The position numbers and the translations under genes are program-made. A stretch of DNA of 64,000 nucleotides from Nitrospirales bacterium (lineage in GTDB: Bacteria; Nitrospirota; Nitrospiria; Nitrospirales; UBA8639): positions 1-64,000 of the forward strand of contig JALDRK010000002.1 of NCBI GenBank assembly GCA_031315915.1, written 5' to 3'. Positions 55,145 through 64,000 of the stretch are shown piece after piece; position 1 is the first letter of the stretch; the number at the start of each line of letters is the position of its first letter. The notes beneath the pieces were generated by a model. That model was not told the DNA's origin, searched no databases, and saw nothing but the letters and a program-made list of their open reading frames with translations.

Positions 55145-56014
55145 TTAGCAACTCCGGCCATTTTCGATTGTCGAAATTTTTCTGGTGACCCACTCGCCTA
55201 ATTTTCGCCATAGGGTTTGCTCTTCGGTACCCTGCCCCGTTACCCCTTGTGCAAGCGCAAGTATTTCTTGATACGAACGCACGTGTAATGCCACCTGGTC
55301 CTGCCTGACCATCCGGGTGAATTCCGTCCATTCATGTGATCTGACCTTTTGGGCCATGGGCAAACCAGGACTATCTGCATAGATGATGACCACAGCCGGT
55401 TCCTTGTTCTTCTGCCGCGCTACCTTATATGCCACCACGAGATTGCGCATCCATTGATAGGCCGGTCCTGCGAAGGGGCATGGCTGATGGTCTGTTTGGG
55501 CATCAAGATGAAAGACCTTCGGAATGATATCCCAATACTGGATGCCCTTCCCGCTTAACGCGCAACGACTCGTCATGGTGTTGCCCCGATTGATTTGTTG
55601 TACATAGTTTCCATTGCACCGACTCCTGCCGTTTCGCCGGACAGTTTGCGAACAGGCGCCTCCATCCTGTTCGGTGAATTTGCATTCAAAGAGAATGACC
55701 GACCCCGGATTTTCCACATAGACATCCACTTGGGTCGGACGAGGTTCATTGAGCAATGTTGGACGTGGAGACCATTCCAGGGTGATAGTCCAAGGGCCGC
55801 CTGTTGGGATCCTGATGGACTCTGCAATGGCATCGAGAATTATGTCGCAATGAGACGAGGTTTTTATAGAGCCGAAGACATCAATGGCCAACGCTTGAGA
55901 TGAATGCAGCGCATGCACTCCCTTATGCCACGGAAATGTTTCCCATGGTTCACAGGCTTGATGCGCAGCGGGGAAGATATTGCGTTTGAGACGCGTTCTG
56001 GTGGCTTGATCCAT
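55145..56014 (-). CDS. PD-(D/E)XK nuclease-like protein
   Basis: A 289-residue protein with a nuclease-type core: D97 ('TQVDVYVE') and E110-C-K112 ('ILFECKFTE'), spaced as in PD-(D/E)XK enzymes. 'ALHSSQALAIDVFGS' and 'QQINRGNTM' resemble the PGN_0703-type putative restriction endonucleases as I recall them. No methylase beside it other than hsdM. Convergent with hsdM. Defence role inferred. Confidence 0.65.
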   Translation of the reverse strand: MDQATRTRLKRNIFPAAHQACEPWETFPWHKGVHALHSSQALAIDVFGSIKTSSHCDIILDAIAESIRIPTGGPWTITLEWSPRPTLLNEPRPTQVDVYVENPGSVILFECKFTEQDGGACSQTVRRNGRSRCNGNYVQQINRGNTMTSRCALSGKGIQYWDIIPKVFHLDAQTDHQPCPFAGPAYQWMRNLVVAYKVARQKNKEPAVVIIYADSPGLPMAQKVRSHEWTEFTRMVRQDQVALHVRSYQEILALAQGVTGQGTEEQTLWRKLGEWVTRKISTIENGRSC

Positions 56015-56625
56015 GTACGGTTGCCTTTACGGAGAGACTGGGGAGTGGATTCTGCTTGTTCATATGTATCGGTGGATTAGAACAGAGGCTGAATGGGTGA
56101 TGAAAATGAGGCTATACTAGATTCGGCCATGGATAACAGGAATGCCAGAGTGGAGTACAATACGCTTATTGGAGCCGCCCACCGTTGTGGCGTTAAGCCA
56201 AAAGTTTCTCGATCATCAAGATGAAGAAAACTAACAAAAATAGCCCGGCGTCTCGGGCCTGTTAACGCGTTGGTGCCAACCACTTGTCAGCTTTTGTTCA
56301 GATTTTTTGCTGTTTCCTTTCTTTGATCGTTCTGCTAAAGTCATTTTTCTTATAAAGTTTTTTCTTCTTTCATACCGCAGTCACTTTTTTTATTCCCCTG
56401 TCTTTATCCATTTATCCGTTAGCTTCTTAAGGTTGTCACTCGCGTTTCGGACGTGATCCTGTGGTCGTGAGGATTCCCTCAAGCACGAGTGGCTCTGCCT
56501 CGGGCCGAACGGATACCGGCTATCGATTTATTTCGAGAGTCTGTCCAGAGCGTCGTAGTCATAGGCGTTGTCAACGGTGAGGGATTCGGTGCGGTCAACC
56601 AACTCCTATTGTCAGGGGGTGCCTT
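56015..56625. other. Gene-free spacer at the island edge
   Basis: No convincing gene. GCCCG / CGGGC forms a short hairpin near 56246, and 56320-56410 is rich in TTTTT runs. It may mark the right edge of the defence island. Confidence 0.4.
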
Positions 56626-57610
56626 ATGGGTATGCAGAATCGATCGTCCTCTCGGTGGTCCATCGTGTTGGCTGGCGGTGATGGTGCGCGACTGCAACCG
56701 TCTATCCAAAAATGGCTTGGGTACCCCCTGCCCAAACAATATTGTACCTTCACGGGCACCCGATCCATGTTGCAACATACCTGGGGGCGGGCGAACCGGA
56801 TTGTTCGGCCCCGCCACAAGGTGACCGTCATGGGAAGTACTCATCAGCACCAATCCATCGCGCACTGTCCCGGCCACAGTGAAGAAGGGACCTTGCTCTT
56901 TCAGCCGCGGAATTGCGATACGGCACCGGGGGTGTTTCTGCCGTTGACCTATGTGCACGCCTGGGATCCCCAATCGGTCGTCGTCATTTTTCCTTCCGAT
57001 CACTTTATTTTTCCCGAAGCTCACTTTGTGGAAACCGTGCGGCGGGCGATTCGGGCCGCGGAACTGTGGCGGGATCGGATGATTCTCTTAGGTGTGCGAC
57101 CCACCCATCTTGAGCTGGATTATGGATGGATCGTTCCCGGAGGGATTGCGGGATGGAGTGAAGGGTCCTGCATTCGACACCTGCAGGAATTTGTCGAAAA
57201 ACCGCAGTCTCTTGAAGGCGAACGGTTGATGAACCAGGGAGCTTTGTGGATACCCCTGGTGCTCGTGGCTCCTGTCGAGACGTTATGGAATGCCGGGTGG
57301 GACTGCGTGCCTGCGGTGATGGAACGCTTGTCTTACTTAGAGCACAGTATCGGCACTCCGGCGGAAAGCGCTGTGCTGCAAACCATTTACCGGGACATGC
57401 CCACCACAACTTTTCTCGTGAGATCTTGCAGCCGCTTGCCCGGCGATTAGGCGTGATGGGTTGGACAACGTTCTGTGGAGTGATTGGGGCCGCCCGGAAC
57501 GGATTCTTGAAACGCTGCAGGCTGTCGGGATCCAACCCACTTTTCCCGCTGAGATCTTTCGGGCTCCCCAGACCCCTGCCACCGTACCGGCAGCATTCGA
57601 GGTGGCCTGA
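56626..57610 (+). pseudogene. Mannose-1-phosphate guanylyltransferase-like protein, frameshifted
   Basis: A sugar-nucleotide transferase: 'IVLAGGDGARLQPSIQKW' (nucleotide loop), 'FPSDHFIFPEAHFV', 'FVEKPQSLEGERLM'. Near 57400 and near 57465 the frame moves back by one each time; the correct ends are 'FSREILQPLARRLGVMG' and 'LWSDWGRPERILETLQ' with TGA at 57610. One T restored at 57460 rebuilds the typical 'DNVLWSDWG'. GGGGG precedes the ATG. Probable role: GDP-mannose supply for polysaccharide, if functional. Confidence 0.75.
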
Positions 57611-57677
57611 AGGGTCATCCTGGAATTTTTACCAACCGGCACCTTCGAAGAAATTGGGGAGCGGGACAAAAGTTTCC

Positions 57678-59045
57678 TTACGATCCCTCCCCAATCCAGG
57701 TTTGGGTCCGCAGGTCAAAGATTCTGGTCATATCACCCTGCCGATATTCCAACCACAGTTCCCGAGGACGGAAGAGAACTTCCGTGTCGGGGGTTGGGCT
57801 GGGAACCGGAATGCGGAAGGCAAGCGGAGCGGACGTGATACCGGACCCGGTCGGCGCGTTTCGCTGGGTTTCTGCCTCCAACGCCTCATCGAATTCCCGC
57901 TCGGCTGCCTCTAACGCCTTCAGTTTGGTATGGGCAGTATCCGGAAGCACGACCTTGGAATGGAGAGCTTGCAGTTCCAGAAAAATCCGGTAGGCTTCCT
58001 CGCTGCCCGCCTCTACCCGTTCGAGACATTCCAGGAACGTATTCACGAGCGCCATCCGAAGCGCCTCCCGTAAATTCCCCGTATTTTCCAGCGCCCGGCG
58101 AAGCCGGTCCTTTTCATCATTGTCGTCCGTGCCCGCCAGGCGGTCGAGATCACGATGCAGCCCGGCAATGATGTCATCCAGCTCATGAAGCTGTCCGCGA
58201 ATCAGGTTTTTGCGTTCTAGCAACTCGTCCTTCGAAAAATAGATGAGGCTGGTGGCGGGATCGATCCCCGACGGCGAGTCATCCCCTCTAACTTTTTCAT
58301 CATGACTATATCCCCCGCCCCCAGGGAATCCGAGACTGAGGCCTTCCGGTATGACGCCGAATCCTCCGGCGGGCACGGTAACCAGCGGGATGGCCTCGGT
58401 CAGTTCTTCCAACAGGGGAAACAGGTTTTCAGCCATGGATTCAATCCACGGTTTGACCCCGCAATCGAGGTCATCGAAACATTTGCGGACATCTTCGATG
58501 AATTCCCGCCAGGCACGGTTGATCCGCCGCATGTATTGTCCGTTAAAAATCCTGACTGCTTCTCCCGCTTCCGTCTTTCCCGCATGCTTGGCGTTAAACT
58601 CTCCGATGATGCGGTTGAACACAGTTTGGAATTTGGCATAGGCCGCACTGACACAGGCGAGAATACGGGCGTATTCCTCGGGACCGATCAACCGTTTACA
58701 TTTCTCCAAAGCCTCCCGAACCTTATCCCAGATATGGTCAATGCGCCGGCGCACCAGCCAATACCATTTTTCCAGTTCAATGGCGGAAGCAAAAATGGTC
58801 AAGGCCGCAGCCAATTCGGACAGGACCAAATATTGCCACAGCAAGGTCACGCCCACCGCGGCCGCCCCCGGTCCGGCGGCGGCGATGTACGCCGCTAGTC
58901 TATTTTTGAGGAGCTGGAGGATGCGCGGGAGCAAATTCTTCGAGGTTTTACTAAGAAGGCGCCGGGCCCGTTCAAAATTAGCCGGGTCCGACATGATTTT
59001 GTCTACGACTTTTCGGGCTGCTTGTTCTTCTGCAACTGTCAGCAT
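57678..59045 (-). CDS. Unrecognised protein with TM hairpin and coiled coils
   Basis: A 455-residue protein without a family I know. Residues ~48-95 form one or two membrane helices ('AAYIAAAGPGAAAVGVTLLW', 'AALTIFASAIELEKWYWLV'). Residues ~100-215 and 270-400 are long charged helices, likely coiled coils. A Gly-rich linker ('LGFPGGGGYSHDEK') separates them. AGGGAGGGG precedes the ATG. It stands alone. A structural, effector-like or immunity-type protein are all possible. Confidence 0.7.
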   Translation of the reverse strand: MLTVAEEQAARKVVDKIMSDPANFERARRLLSKTSKNLLPRILQLLKNRLAAYIAAAGPGAAAVGVTLLWQYLVLSELAAALTIFASAIELEKWYWLVRRRIDHIWDKVREALEKCKRLIGPEEYARILACVSAAYAKFQTVFNRIIGEFNAKHAGKTEAGEAVRIFNGQYMRRINRAWREFIEDVRKCFDDLDCGVKPWIESMAENLFPLLEELTEAIPLVTVPAGGFGVIPEGLSLGFPGGGGYSHDEKVRGDDSPSGIDPATSLIYFSKDELLERKNLIRGQLHELDDIIAGLHRDLDRLAGTDDNDEKDRLRRALENTGNLREALRMALVNTFLECLERVEAGSEEAYRIFLELQALHSKVVLPDTAHTKLKALEAAEREFDEALEAETQRNAPTGSGITSAPLAFRIPVPSPTPDTEVLFRPRELWLEYRQGDMTRIFDLRTQTWIGEGS

Positions 59046-59394
59046 GGGTGTACCCCTCCCTGGTTAGGCGGATGGCGTATGAGAAGTTTGCAAAAACAGG
59101 TTGCCCTTTTTGGCTCAATGTTTTGCCAGGTTTAACTGCTCTTTCTACCGGTATGCGATGCGCAACCGGAACGAAGCCACTACGATCGTACTTTTTATCT
59201 TCACAGGTTGAAGATATTTGCCTCACCTACAGAAGGAGCCTATCGAATGAGAGAAAGCCGATGACCCGAAAGTCGTGCAATGGAAGATCCGGAAATTATA
59301 CCTGGATTTTTTTAAAATTCGACCACACAATACAGACGCCGACTTCGGTTAGTCCTGGCGGACTTTCACAACTGAATGGGCTATAATTTTGGCC
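59046..59394 (+). promoter_or_regulatory. Spacer with candidate leaderless promoter of the kelch gene
   Basis: No gene seen between the divergent genes. TATAAT at 59382-59387 ends 7 bases before the ATG at 59395, so transcription would start at or very near the start codon. No good -35 box and no Shine-Dalgarno were found. Confidence 0.5.
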
Positions 59395-60462
59395 ATGCGA
59401 AATCGGATGACAGTGACAGTCCCACGCAACCTATCGATGGCGTTTCGGTCGACGGTCCTCCGGCCGTTCCTCACAGTTCTCTGTCTCATCATGCTGCCGG
59501 TATCCGTGCAATCGACACAGGCTGCAGCAGACCCAGGTGTATGGCACACAGCCGCGCCGGCCCCGACCAAACGAACGGAGGTGGCTGCCGCTGCATTGAA
59601 CGGCAAGATTTTTGTTGTAGGCGGGTTCGAGGAGCCCGGCTTCGGCAATCTGTTGAATTTTGCGATTACGCCGTCTCTCCAGGAATACGATCCCTCCACC
59701 GACCGATGGACCGCGCGGGCGCCCATGCCGGTCGCCCTGCATCATGTGGGAATCGGAGTGTCGGGGGGCAAGTTATATGTCATCGGCGGCTACCAGCTGT
59801 CGGGGTTTTCCGTCTGGCATCCCGTGGCCACGGTGTATGCCTACGATCCCGAGACGGACGTTTGGAGCGAGGGAGCACCCATGTCGAATCCTCGCGGCGC
59901 ATTGTCGGTGACCGAACACGAGGGGAAGCTGTATGCCATCGGCGGGTACGACCGGAAGGCCAACATTGCCACTGTTGAGGTGTACGATCCGGCGCGCAAC
60001 GTTTGGACTACGCGGGCGCCGCTCCCGACGCCTCGCGATCATCTCGCAACGGCGACCGTGTCCGGGAAGGTGTATGTGATTGGCGGACGCCTGAACGGGG
60101 ACTATGGACGGAATCTGTCTGTCACCGAAATGTACGATCCCGTCACCGATGAATGGTCGCGTGTCGCGGATCTGCCCACGGCCCGCAGCGGCATCACGGC
60201 CTCTGAAGTGGGCGGTCGGATCTATGTATTCGGCGGGGAAGGCGCGGAAGGGACATTCCGTGAAAACGAAGCGTATGATCCTGAGCGTAATATCTGGGAG
60301 CCCATGGCACCCATGTCGACCGGACGGCACGGTCTCGGATCGGCGGTGATACAAACGCGCCTCTACGTGATCAGTGGGGGGCCGACTCCGGGAGGTTCCT
60401 TTAGCAATCTGAACGAAGTCTTTACCCCACCTGTGCCTGGAACTGCCAACCCTACCCAGTGA
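59395..60462 (+). CDS. Exported kelch-repeat beta-propeller protein
   Basis: A ~355-residue protein with a signal peptide (ends near 'STQAAADP') and kelch repeats, e.g. 'GKIFVVGGFEEPG', 'GKLYVIGGYQLSG', 'KLYAIGGYDRKANI', 'VYVIGGRLNGDYG', 'RIYVFGGEGAEG', each followed by 'YDP..D.W' patterns; about six blades. Exact start unclear (ATG 59395, 59407 or 59437). Extracytoplasmic; binding partner unknown. Confidence 0.85.
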   Translation: MRNRMTVTVPRNLSMAFRSTVLRPFLTVLCLIMLPVSVQSTQAAADPGVWHTAAPAPTKRTEVAAAALNGKIFVVGGFEEPGFGNLLNFAITPSLQEYDPSTDRWTARAPMPVALHHVGIGVSGGKLYVIGGYQLSGFSVWHPVATVYAYDPETDVWSEGAPMSNPRGALSVTEHEGKLYAIGGYDRKANIATVEVYDPARNVWTTRAPLPTPRDHLATATVSGKVYVIGGRLNGDYGRNLSVTEMYDPVTDEWSRVADLPTARSGITASEVGGRIYVFGGEGAEGTFRENEAYDPERNIWEPMAPMSTGRHGLGSAVIQTRLYVISGGPTPGGSFSNLNEVFTPPVPGTANPTQ

Positions 60463-60603
60463 TAACGCGCATATCAGACTGCCAGGGGAGCATGGTTAGA
60501 CACAGATCATTCGGCAAGCCGGTCCTGATCTCAGACGAAGCACCTCAGGATGACAAGGGGGGGAAGAATGCCAGAGGGAATAATTAGGAAGACAGATGAG
60601 GTT

Positions 60604-60858
60604 TCAGCCGTACCGGAGTTTGAGGATAAAGACCCATCCGGCTAAAACCAGCGTGATCAGATTGGCGGTCAGCAACGGCCAGTCCCGGTTGATCAGCCCA
60701 TAGGCACACCAAAGCCCGATCCCCGAGGTCAGAATTGCATACATCCCCAGGGACAGATCTTTGGTATGTTTGGTTTTGACGATTTTGATAGCCTGCGGAA
60801 GAAAGGCTGTGGTGGTGCAGGCTCCTGCCAAATAGCCCATAACGGTCACCCAATCCAT
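60604..60858 (-). CDS. SemiSWEET-type sugar transporter
   Basis: An 84-residue three-TM protein with a single PQ/MtN3 motif ('AFLPQAIKIVKTKHTKDLSL') and 'GMYAILTSGIGLWCAYGL'. Functions as a dimer in the family. Substrate unknown, probably a small sugar. AGGAGA precedes the ATG. Confidence 0.93.
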   Translation of the reverse strand: MDWVTVMGYLAGACTTTAFLPQAIKIVKTKHTKDLSLGMYAILTSGIGLWCAYGLINRDWPLLTANLITLVLAGWVFILKLRYG

Positions 60859-61096
60859 GCTGTCTCCTCTTGTTGGTGTGTCGCACTACCCGATGCCGAT
60901 GCTGGAGCAATTCACCCTGCGACGACATAGTAAACGGCAGTATACTCTCTCGGATGTCTTAAAGGTATGACGGCCGTACGAATGCGACTCGTCACAATTG
61001 AGATTACATTTTTCAGTCGGGCATCATATAATTAGCCCGTCCATCGAAAACGTCGATGTGGGACGAATACAGATGGCTGATTAACAAGGAGGAAGT

Positions 61097-61375
61097 ATGG
61101 AGTGGAGAGCCAGTCATATCCTGGTGAAGGAAAAAGGGTTAGCCGACGATCTGAGAAAACGACTGAAGACCGGCGCGAAATTTGCCGACCTGGCGAAAGA
61201 ATTTTCCACCTGTCCCAGCGGCTCTAAAAGCGGGGATTTGGGGTGGTTTGGGCCCGGCAAAATGGTGAAGGCCTTTGAAGATGCCGTCAAACGTCTTGGG
61301 CATGGCAGTTTAAGTCCGGTAGTTAAAACCCAATTCGGGTACCACATTATAAAAAAAACCGGACAGAAAGAATAA
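61097..61375 (+). CDS. Parvulin-type peptidyl-prolyl isomerase
   Basis: A 92-residue stand-alone PpiC domain: 'ASHILVKEKGLADDLRKRL', 'FADLAKEFSTCPSGSKSGDL', 'GWFGPGKMVKAFEDAV', 'VVKTQFGYHIIKK'. No signal peptide, cytoplasmic. AAGGAGGAA precedes the ATG. It complements the periplasmic FKBP at 3736. Confidence 0.95.
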   Translation: MEWRASHILVKEKGLADDLRKRLKTGAKFADLAKEFSTCPSGSKSGDLGWFGPGKMVKAFEDAVKRLGHGSLSPVVKTQFGYHIIKKTGQKE

Positions 61376-61422
61376 GGCCCGGTACAGGGTCTGCCTGGCT
61401 TTGGAAAGACAACCCTGGGCAT

Positions 61423-62274
61423 TCATGGGGCGGTACCCGGTTGAGGGCCTGCGGGTGGTAATGGCTTCTGCTGTCTGAGGCGGGAATTTTCTTCCTTCAG
61501 TGTGGAGATTTCTTGCTGTAATGTATCCAGTTCAACTTCCGCGGCTGATGACGGGCGACCGGATGTGTGATGAAATTCCGAGGCCATGAATTCTCGTGTA
61601 TGAGGCGGGGTGGTCTGATCGTGGTGTAGGCCTTTGAATTCCAGAAGCGCCCGGTAATCCAAGACCAATTCACTCACCGAGGCCTTGAATCCTCCTGCCA
61701 ACCAGGTCGTGCGGGTCTCCGTTATAACGTAATCGGGAAAAAATAGAAGCCTCCGCTGCACATCTCTGAGGACGCGAAAGGGATTCTGTTGTATGGCGTG
61801 AATACCCTTCTCTTCCGATGAGACGCGTTCGCGGTGATTGGCCAGAAGGAAATGCACCTGTTGATCCCGGAGATACAAGCCGCCGGAGGTCACTTCAAGT
61901 GCCTGCGAGGGTGTGGAGGCGCCCCAGACGGCAAAGACCACCCAGTCCGCAGGGCGGGCGATGGCAAACGCCTGTTGCAATGCCGGAACGAGCCGTGGCA
62001 GATCCTCCGACGCAAAAACGGATTGCGCGGGCCTTGAGGCATCCATAAGCGCCCTCACTTCCTGGACGGCCAGCCGTTTCAGAAGCGCCAGGAGATCGGC
62101 GGATGACCATTGCACGGGATGCGCATGCCGGCTTTCGGGCTCTGAGGTTCCTTCGGGCAAGCGGGCCAGCCCCACGAACACACTGGGATCATCCTCCACC
62201 GGTTGCACGATGAAATCGGGGCCTGCACACCCTCCCATCACAAGCAGGAGAACGACGGACATGAACAGATTCAT
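61423..62274 (-). CDS. Lipoprotein with C-terminal coiled coil
   Basis: A 283-residue lipoprotein (lipobox 'VMGGCAGP'). Middle region 'SSADLLALLKRLAVQEVRAL' and 'FFPDYVITETRTTWLAGGFK' is unassigned; the C-terminal ~45 residues form a coiled coil ('LDTLQQEISTLKEENSRLRQ') with a Pro-rich end. GAGGAA precedes the ATG. Possibly co-transcribed with DUF1499 upstream (22 bp gap). Confidence 0.72.
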   Translation of the reverse strand: MNLFMSVVLLLVMGGCAGPDFIVQPVEDDPSVFVGLARLPEGTSEPESRHAHPVQWSSADLLALLKRLAVQEVRALMDASRPAQSVFASEDLPRLVPALQQAFAIARPADWVVFAVWGASTPSQALEVTSGGLYLRDQQVHFLLANHRERVSSEEKGIHAIQQNPFRVLRDVQRRLLFFPDYVITETRTTWLAGGFKASVSELVLDYRALLEFKGLHHDQTTPPHTREFMASEFHHTSGRPSSAAEVELDTLQQEISTLKEENSRLRQQKPLPPAGPQPGTAP

Positions 62275-62295
62275 GGTGTCTTCCTCTGGTATGCT

Positions 62296-62781
62296 CTACA
62301 ACTTAGCATCCAGCATGCCACGCAGATCCTCCATGCGTTTCCGGTTCACCCCAAAATCGTAGTAGCCGCTCCGTGCGGCCGATCGAAAGTGGACGGTTTT
62401 TGAAGTATCATCAAACCGGAACTCCACATCGTCCACAAAGCCAAAGAAGAAACTGTTGACCCTGAAATGGAGGTACGCCTCGGCTTCCCTTACCAGTTCC
62501 GTGCGAGGAAATTCACTGAAGATGTGTATGAGGAGGGCTTTGGCTTCATAGAGAGGTTTCTGATAGGAAAAGGGGGCAATGGCCTGGCTTTCCTCCACCG
62601 CGATCGTCGAGACGCAGTTAGGCTTGTTCGGGCACACAAGGAGTTGTTGATCGCTCACCATTATTTTCTTTTCTTTCGCTTCATGCGCAAAGACCGGCAC
62701 CCCCAACAGAGACATCAGGAGCAGGCTTGTGAAGATTCGCCTGGTCGACTGGAAGAATCGGCATGATGGGTTGGTGGACAT
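62296..62781 (-). CDS. Exported DUF1499 family protein
   Basis: A ~161-residue protein: signal peptide up to 'LGVPVFAHEA', then DUF1499 'CPNKPNCVSTIAV', 'PRTELVREAEAYLHFRV', 'GFVDDVEFRFDDTSKTVHFR' and 'SARSGYYDFGVNRKRM'-like end. The frame is open to 62826; the ATG at 62781 is preferred because it begins a clean signal peptide. Function unknown. Confidence 0.85.
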   Translation of the reverse strand: MSTNPSCRFFQSTRRIFTSLLLMSLLGVPVFAHEAKEKKIMVSDQQLLVCPNKPNCVSTIAVEESQAIAPFSYQKPLYEAKALLIHIFSEFPRTELVREAEAYLHFRVNSFFFGFVDDVEFRFDDTSKTVHFRSAARSGYYDFGVNRKRMEDLRGMLDAKL

Positions 62782-62826
62782 GGGGCTGTTAAAATCCTGT
62801 TGGTGGAACCGGCAGAAGATAGACAA

Positions 62827-63150
62827 GTTATGGGTCAGGCTAATTCTTCCCCTCAGCCTGTAGTGTAGCGGTATTGCCCAAATAAATCAGGTTTTCCCCT
62901 TCTTGGCTTTTGACCTGGCGCACAGATCCTTCTTCAGGCCTCAGAAATGGTCACATCCTTCAGGCTATAATGAGAATTTTCCCGGCAAAATGTAGAAAAT
63001 GGGGGCATCTTTACTCTGGCTTCAGAAGGGCGCATGAAATCCCCGAAACCTTTACTCAAGGAATGTCTAAAATTCACTTCCTAAAATATCGGACCAGAGA
63101 GATTCCCGGCCGGCTGAAGTTCGGCCTGACGGAAAACGCACCAGGATCTC
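62827..63150. other. Gene-free spacer
   Basis: No gene seen. TATAAT at 62963-62968 is a possible -10 box for the GGCT-like gene but has no clear -35 box. Confidence 0.35.
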
Positions 63151-63600
63151 ATGATGCACTATTTTGCCTATGGGTCTAACCTGGATGTAGCCGGCATGCA
63201 GGAGCGCTGTCCACACGCCAGGGCGCTTGCCCCCGGCTGCCTCAAGGGTTTCCGGCTGGCCTTCACCTGGTATTCGACCGGGTGGGGTTGTGGGGTGGCC
63301 GATGTGGTGGAAAGTTCCCAGGACGAAGTCTGGGGATTAGTGTATACCATCACGACGGCTGATCTGGATGCGCTGGATCGATATGAGGGCTATCCCACAT
63401 GCTACAGGCGTTCGCAAACAACTATTCATACCCAAGATGACACACGGGAAAACGTCTGGCTCTATACGGTCTGCGAAAAAGCTGAATTTGCTTCTCCCTC
63501 TCGGCTGTACCTGAACATCATGAAGCGCGCCTGCGCCGACTATGGATTTCCAGACGCCTATACCCGGATGCTCAATAACATCAAAATGAGAAAAGGCTGA
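63151..63600 (+). CDS. Gamma-glutamylcyclotransferase-like protein
   Basis: A 149-residue protein of the GGCT/AIG2 fold. 'YFAYGSNLDVAGMQERCP' is the substrate-binding YGSN motif, and 'ALDRYEGYPTCYRR' holds the catalytic Glu. The reaction would release 5-oxoproline from gamma-glutamyl peptides, though many relatives have other substrates. ATG at 63151 or 63154. Confidence 0.88.
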   Translation: MMHYFAYGSNLDVAGMQERCPHARALAPGCLKGFRLAFTWYSTGWGCGVADVVESSQDEVWGLVYTITTADLDALDRYEGYPTCYRRSQTTIHTQDDTRENVWLYTVCEKAEFASPSRLYLNIMKRACADYGFPDAYTRMLNNIKMRKG

Positions 63601-63697
63601 TTGTGCTTCCTCATTGCTTGTCGTCCTCCCGGTAGGGCACTATCCTGTACCATAATCATGAACGTTGCTCCTCACAAAAGGAAGGAAGGGAAACCTC

Positions 63698-64000
63698 ATG
63701 AGTCAATTTATAGATCGGATGGTCCGAGCGGCCAAACTGGACGCAGGTCTGTATGAAGAAGTTGAGGCGGATAAGAGTTCCATGGGGCAGGCGATGGGTG
63801 TCGTGGTGCTCTCGAGCTTGGCCGGAGGTATAGGATTCATGCAGGTAGCCGGGCCGGTGGGGTTGTTGATCGGCACCATCGGGTCGCTCATCGCCTGGTA
63901 TATTTGGGCGTTTTTGACCTACATCATCGGCACGAAATTGTTGCCCGAGCCTCAGACCCAGGCCGATCACGGGGAACTTTTGCGCACCATCGGTTTTTCA
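63698..64000 (+). CDS. YIP1-family membrane protein, partial
   Basis: Visible part is 101 residues; the gene runs off the right edge. Soluble start 'SQFIDRMVRAAKLDAGLYEE' is followed by two TM helices ('VVVLSSLAGGIGFMQVAGPV', 'IAWYIWAFLTYIIGTKL'), matching the small YIP1-like membrane family. AAGGAAGG precedes the ATG at 63698. Function unknown. Confidence 0.8.
   Translation, partial: MSQFIDRMVRAAKLDAGLYEEVEADKSSMGQAMGVVVLSSLAGGIGFMQVAGPVGLLIGTIGSLIAWYIWAFLTYIIGTKLLPEPQTQADHGELLRTIGFS

Noticed and set aside
57246-57914. 222-residue plus-strand frame
   Set aside because: Only its first ~75 codons are real, as the displaced part of the guanylyltransferase-like gene; the remainder is a shadow of the gene at 57678.

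Overview
The window looks like a chromosomal segment of a Gram-negative bacterium with moderate GC content. The best guess is a Nitrospira-like member of the Nitrospirota. This rests on gene content (a SmbP-type His-rich lipoprotein, a DUF1326/DUF2182 pair, NnrS, a thioredoxin-type arsenic operon, many small CBS and lipoprotein genes, and short dispersed repeats around a 'CCTGAG' core). It is an inference, since no rRNA or other phylogenetic marker lies in the window. I recognised no tRNA, rRNA, CRISPR array or transposase gene.

Layout. 0-13 kb is housekeeping and periplasmic: an M16 protease (cut by the left edge), a dipeptide epimerase, a sulfite-oxidase-like molybdoenzyme, an FKBP isomerase, a SmbP-like lipoprotein, a CBS protein, a DEAD-box helicase, a glutathione peroxidase, GlgC, DUF2254 and DUF1326-DUF2182. 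At 13.7-16.1 kb an arsR-arsI-arsC-acr3 operon starts from a promoter that may give a leaderless mRNA and that carries a perfect palindrome. A Vgb-like propeller, an Ig-like lipoprotein and a TPR protein follow. acr3, the propeller and the TPR gene are each broken by one missing base. At 20.3-22.9 kb is an accessory patch: an AT-rich AbiTii-like gene, then two near-identical lipoprotein genes flanking a DUF433/DUF5615 toxin-antitoxin pair.

23-45.5 kb is mostly intact chromosomal genes: a GDPD lipoprotein, hydrolase, DUF427, GYD, an RbgA-type GTPase, NnrS, an SF2 helicase with a zinc-ribbon partner, an LCAT-like lipase, an NhaD/ArsB-type permease, a Mesh1-like alarmone hydrolase, a SulP transporter, and a leftward group (CBS x4, alcohol dehydrogenase, CsaA, HEAT, VTT).

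45.5-56 kb is a damaged defence island. After a frameshifted rsmJ comes a type I restriction-modification locus in the order hsdR (many frameshifts), hsdS (intact), a HEPN-like gene with an RX4H motif, an hsdM 5' fragment, a cassette of small genes (DUF433, truncated DUF5615, DUF6883, two DUF4926, two DUF2283), and full-length hsdM. The catalytic motif of hsdM reads IPPF where NPPF is expected. A PD-(D/E)XK nuclease-like gene converges on hsdM across a 12-bp hairpin. 56-64 kb holds a frameshifted mannose-1-phosphate guanylyltransferase-like gene, an unrecognised membrane/coiled-coil protein, a kelch propeller, SemiSWEET, a parvulin, a lipoprotein, DUF1499, a GGCT-like protein and a YIP1-like gene cut by the right edge.

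The main candidate for an under-described system is the HEPN gene inside the hsd operon, together with the inserted cassette flanked by an hsdM duplication. The main caution is that many broken genes differ from intact versions only by single-base indels with the protein otherwise preserved, so some may be assembly errors.
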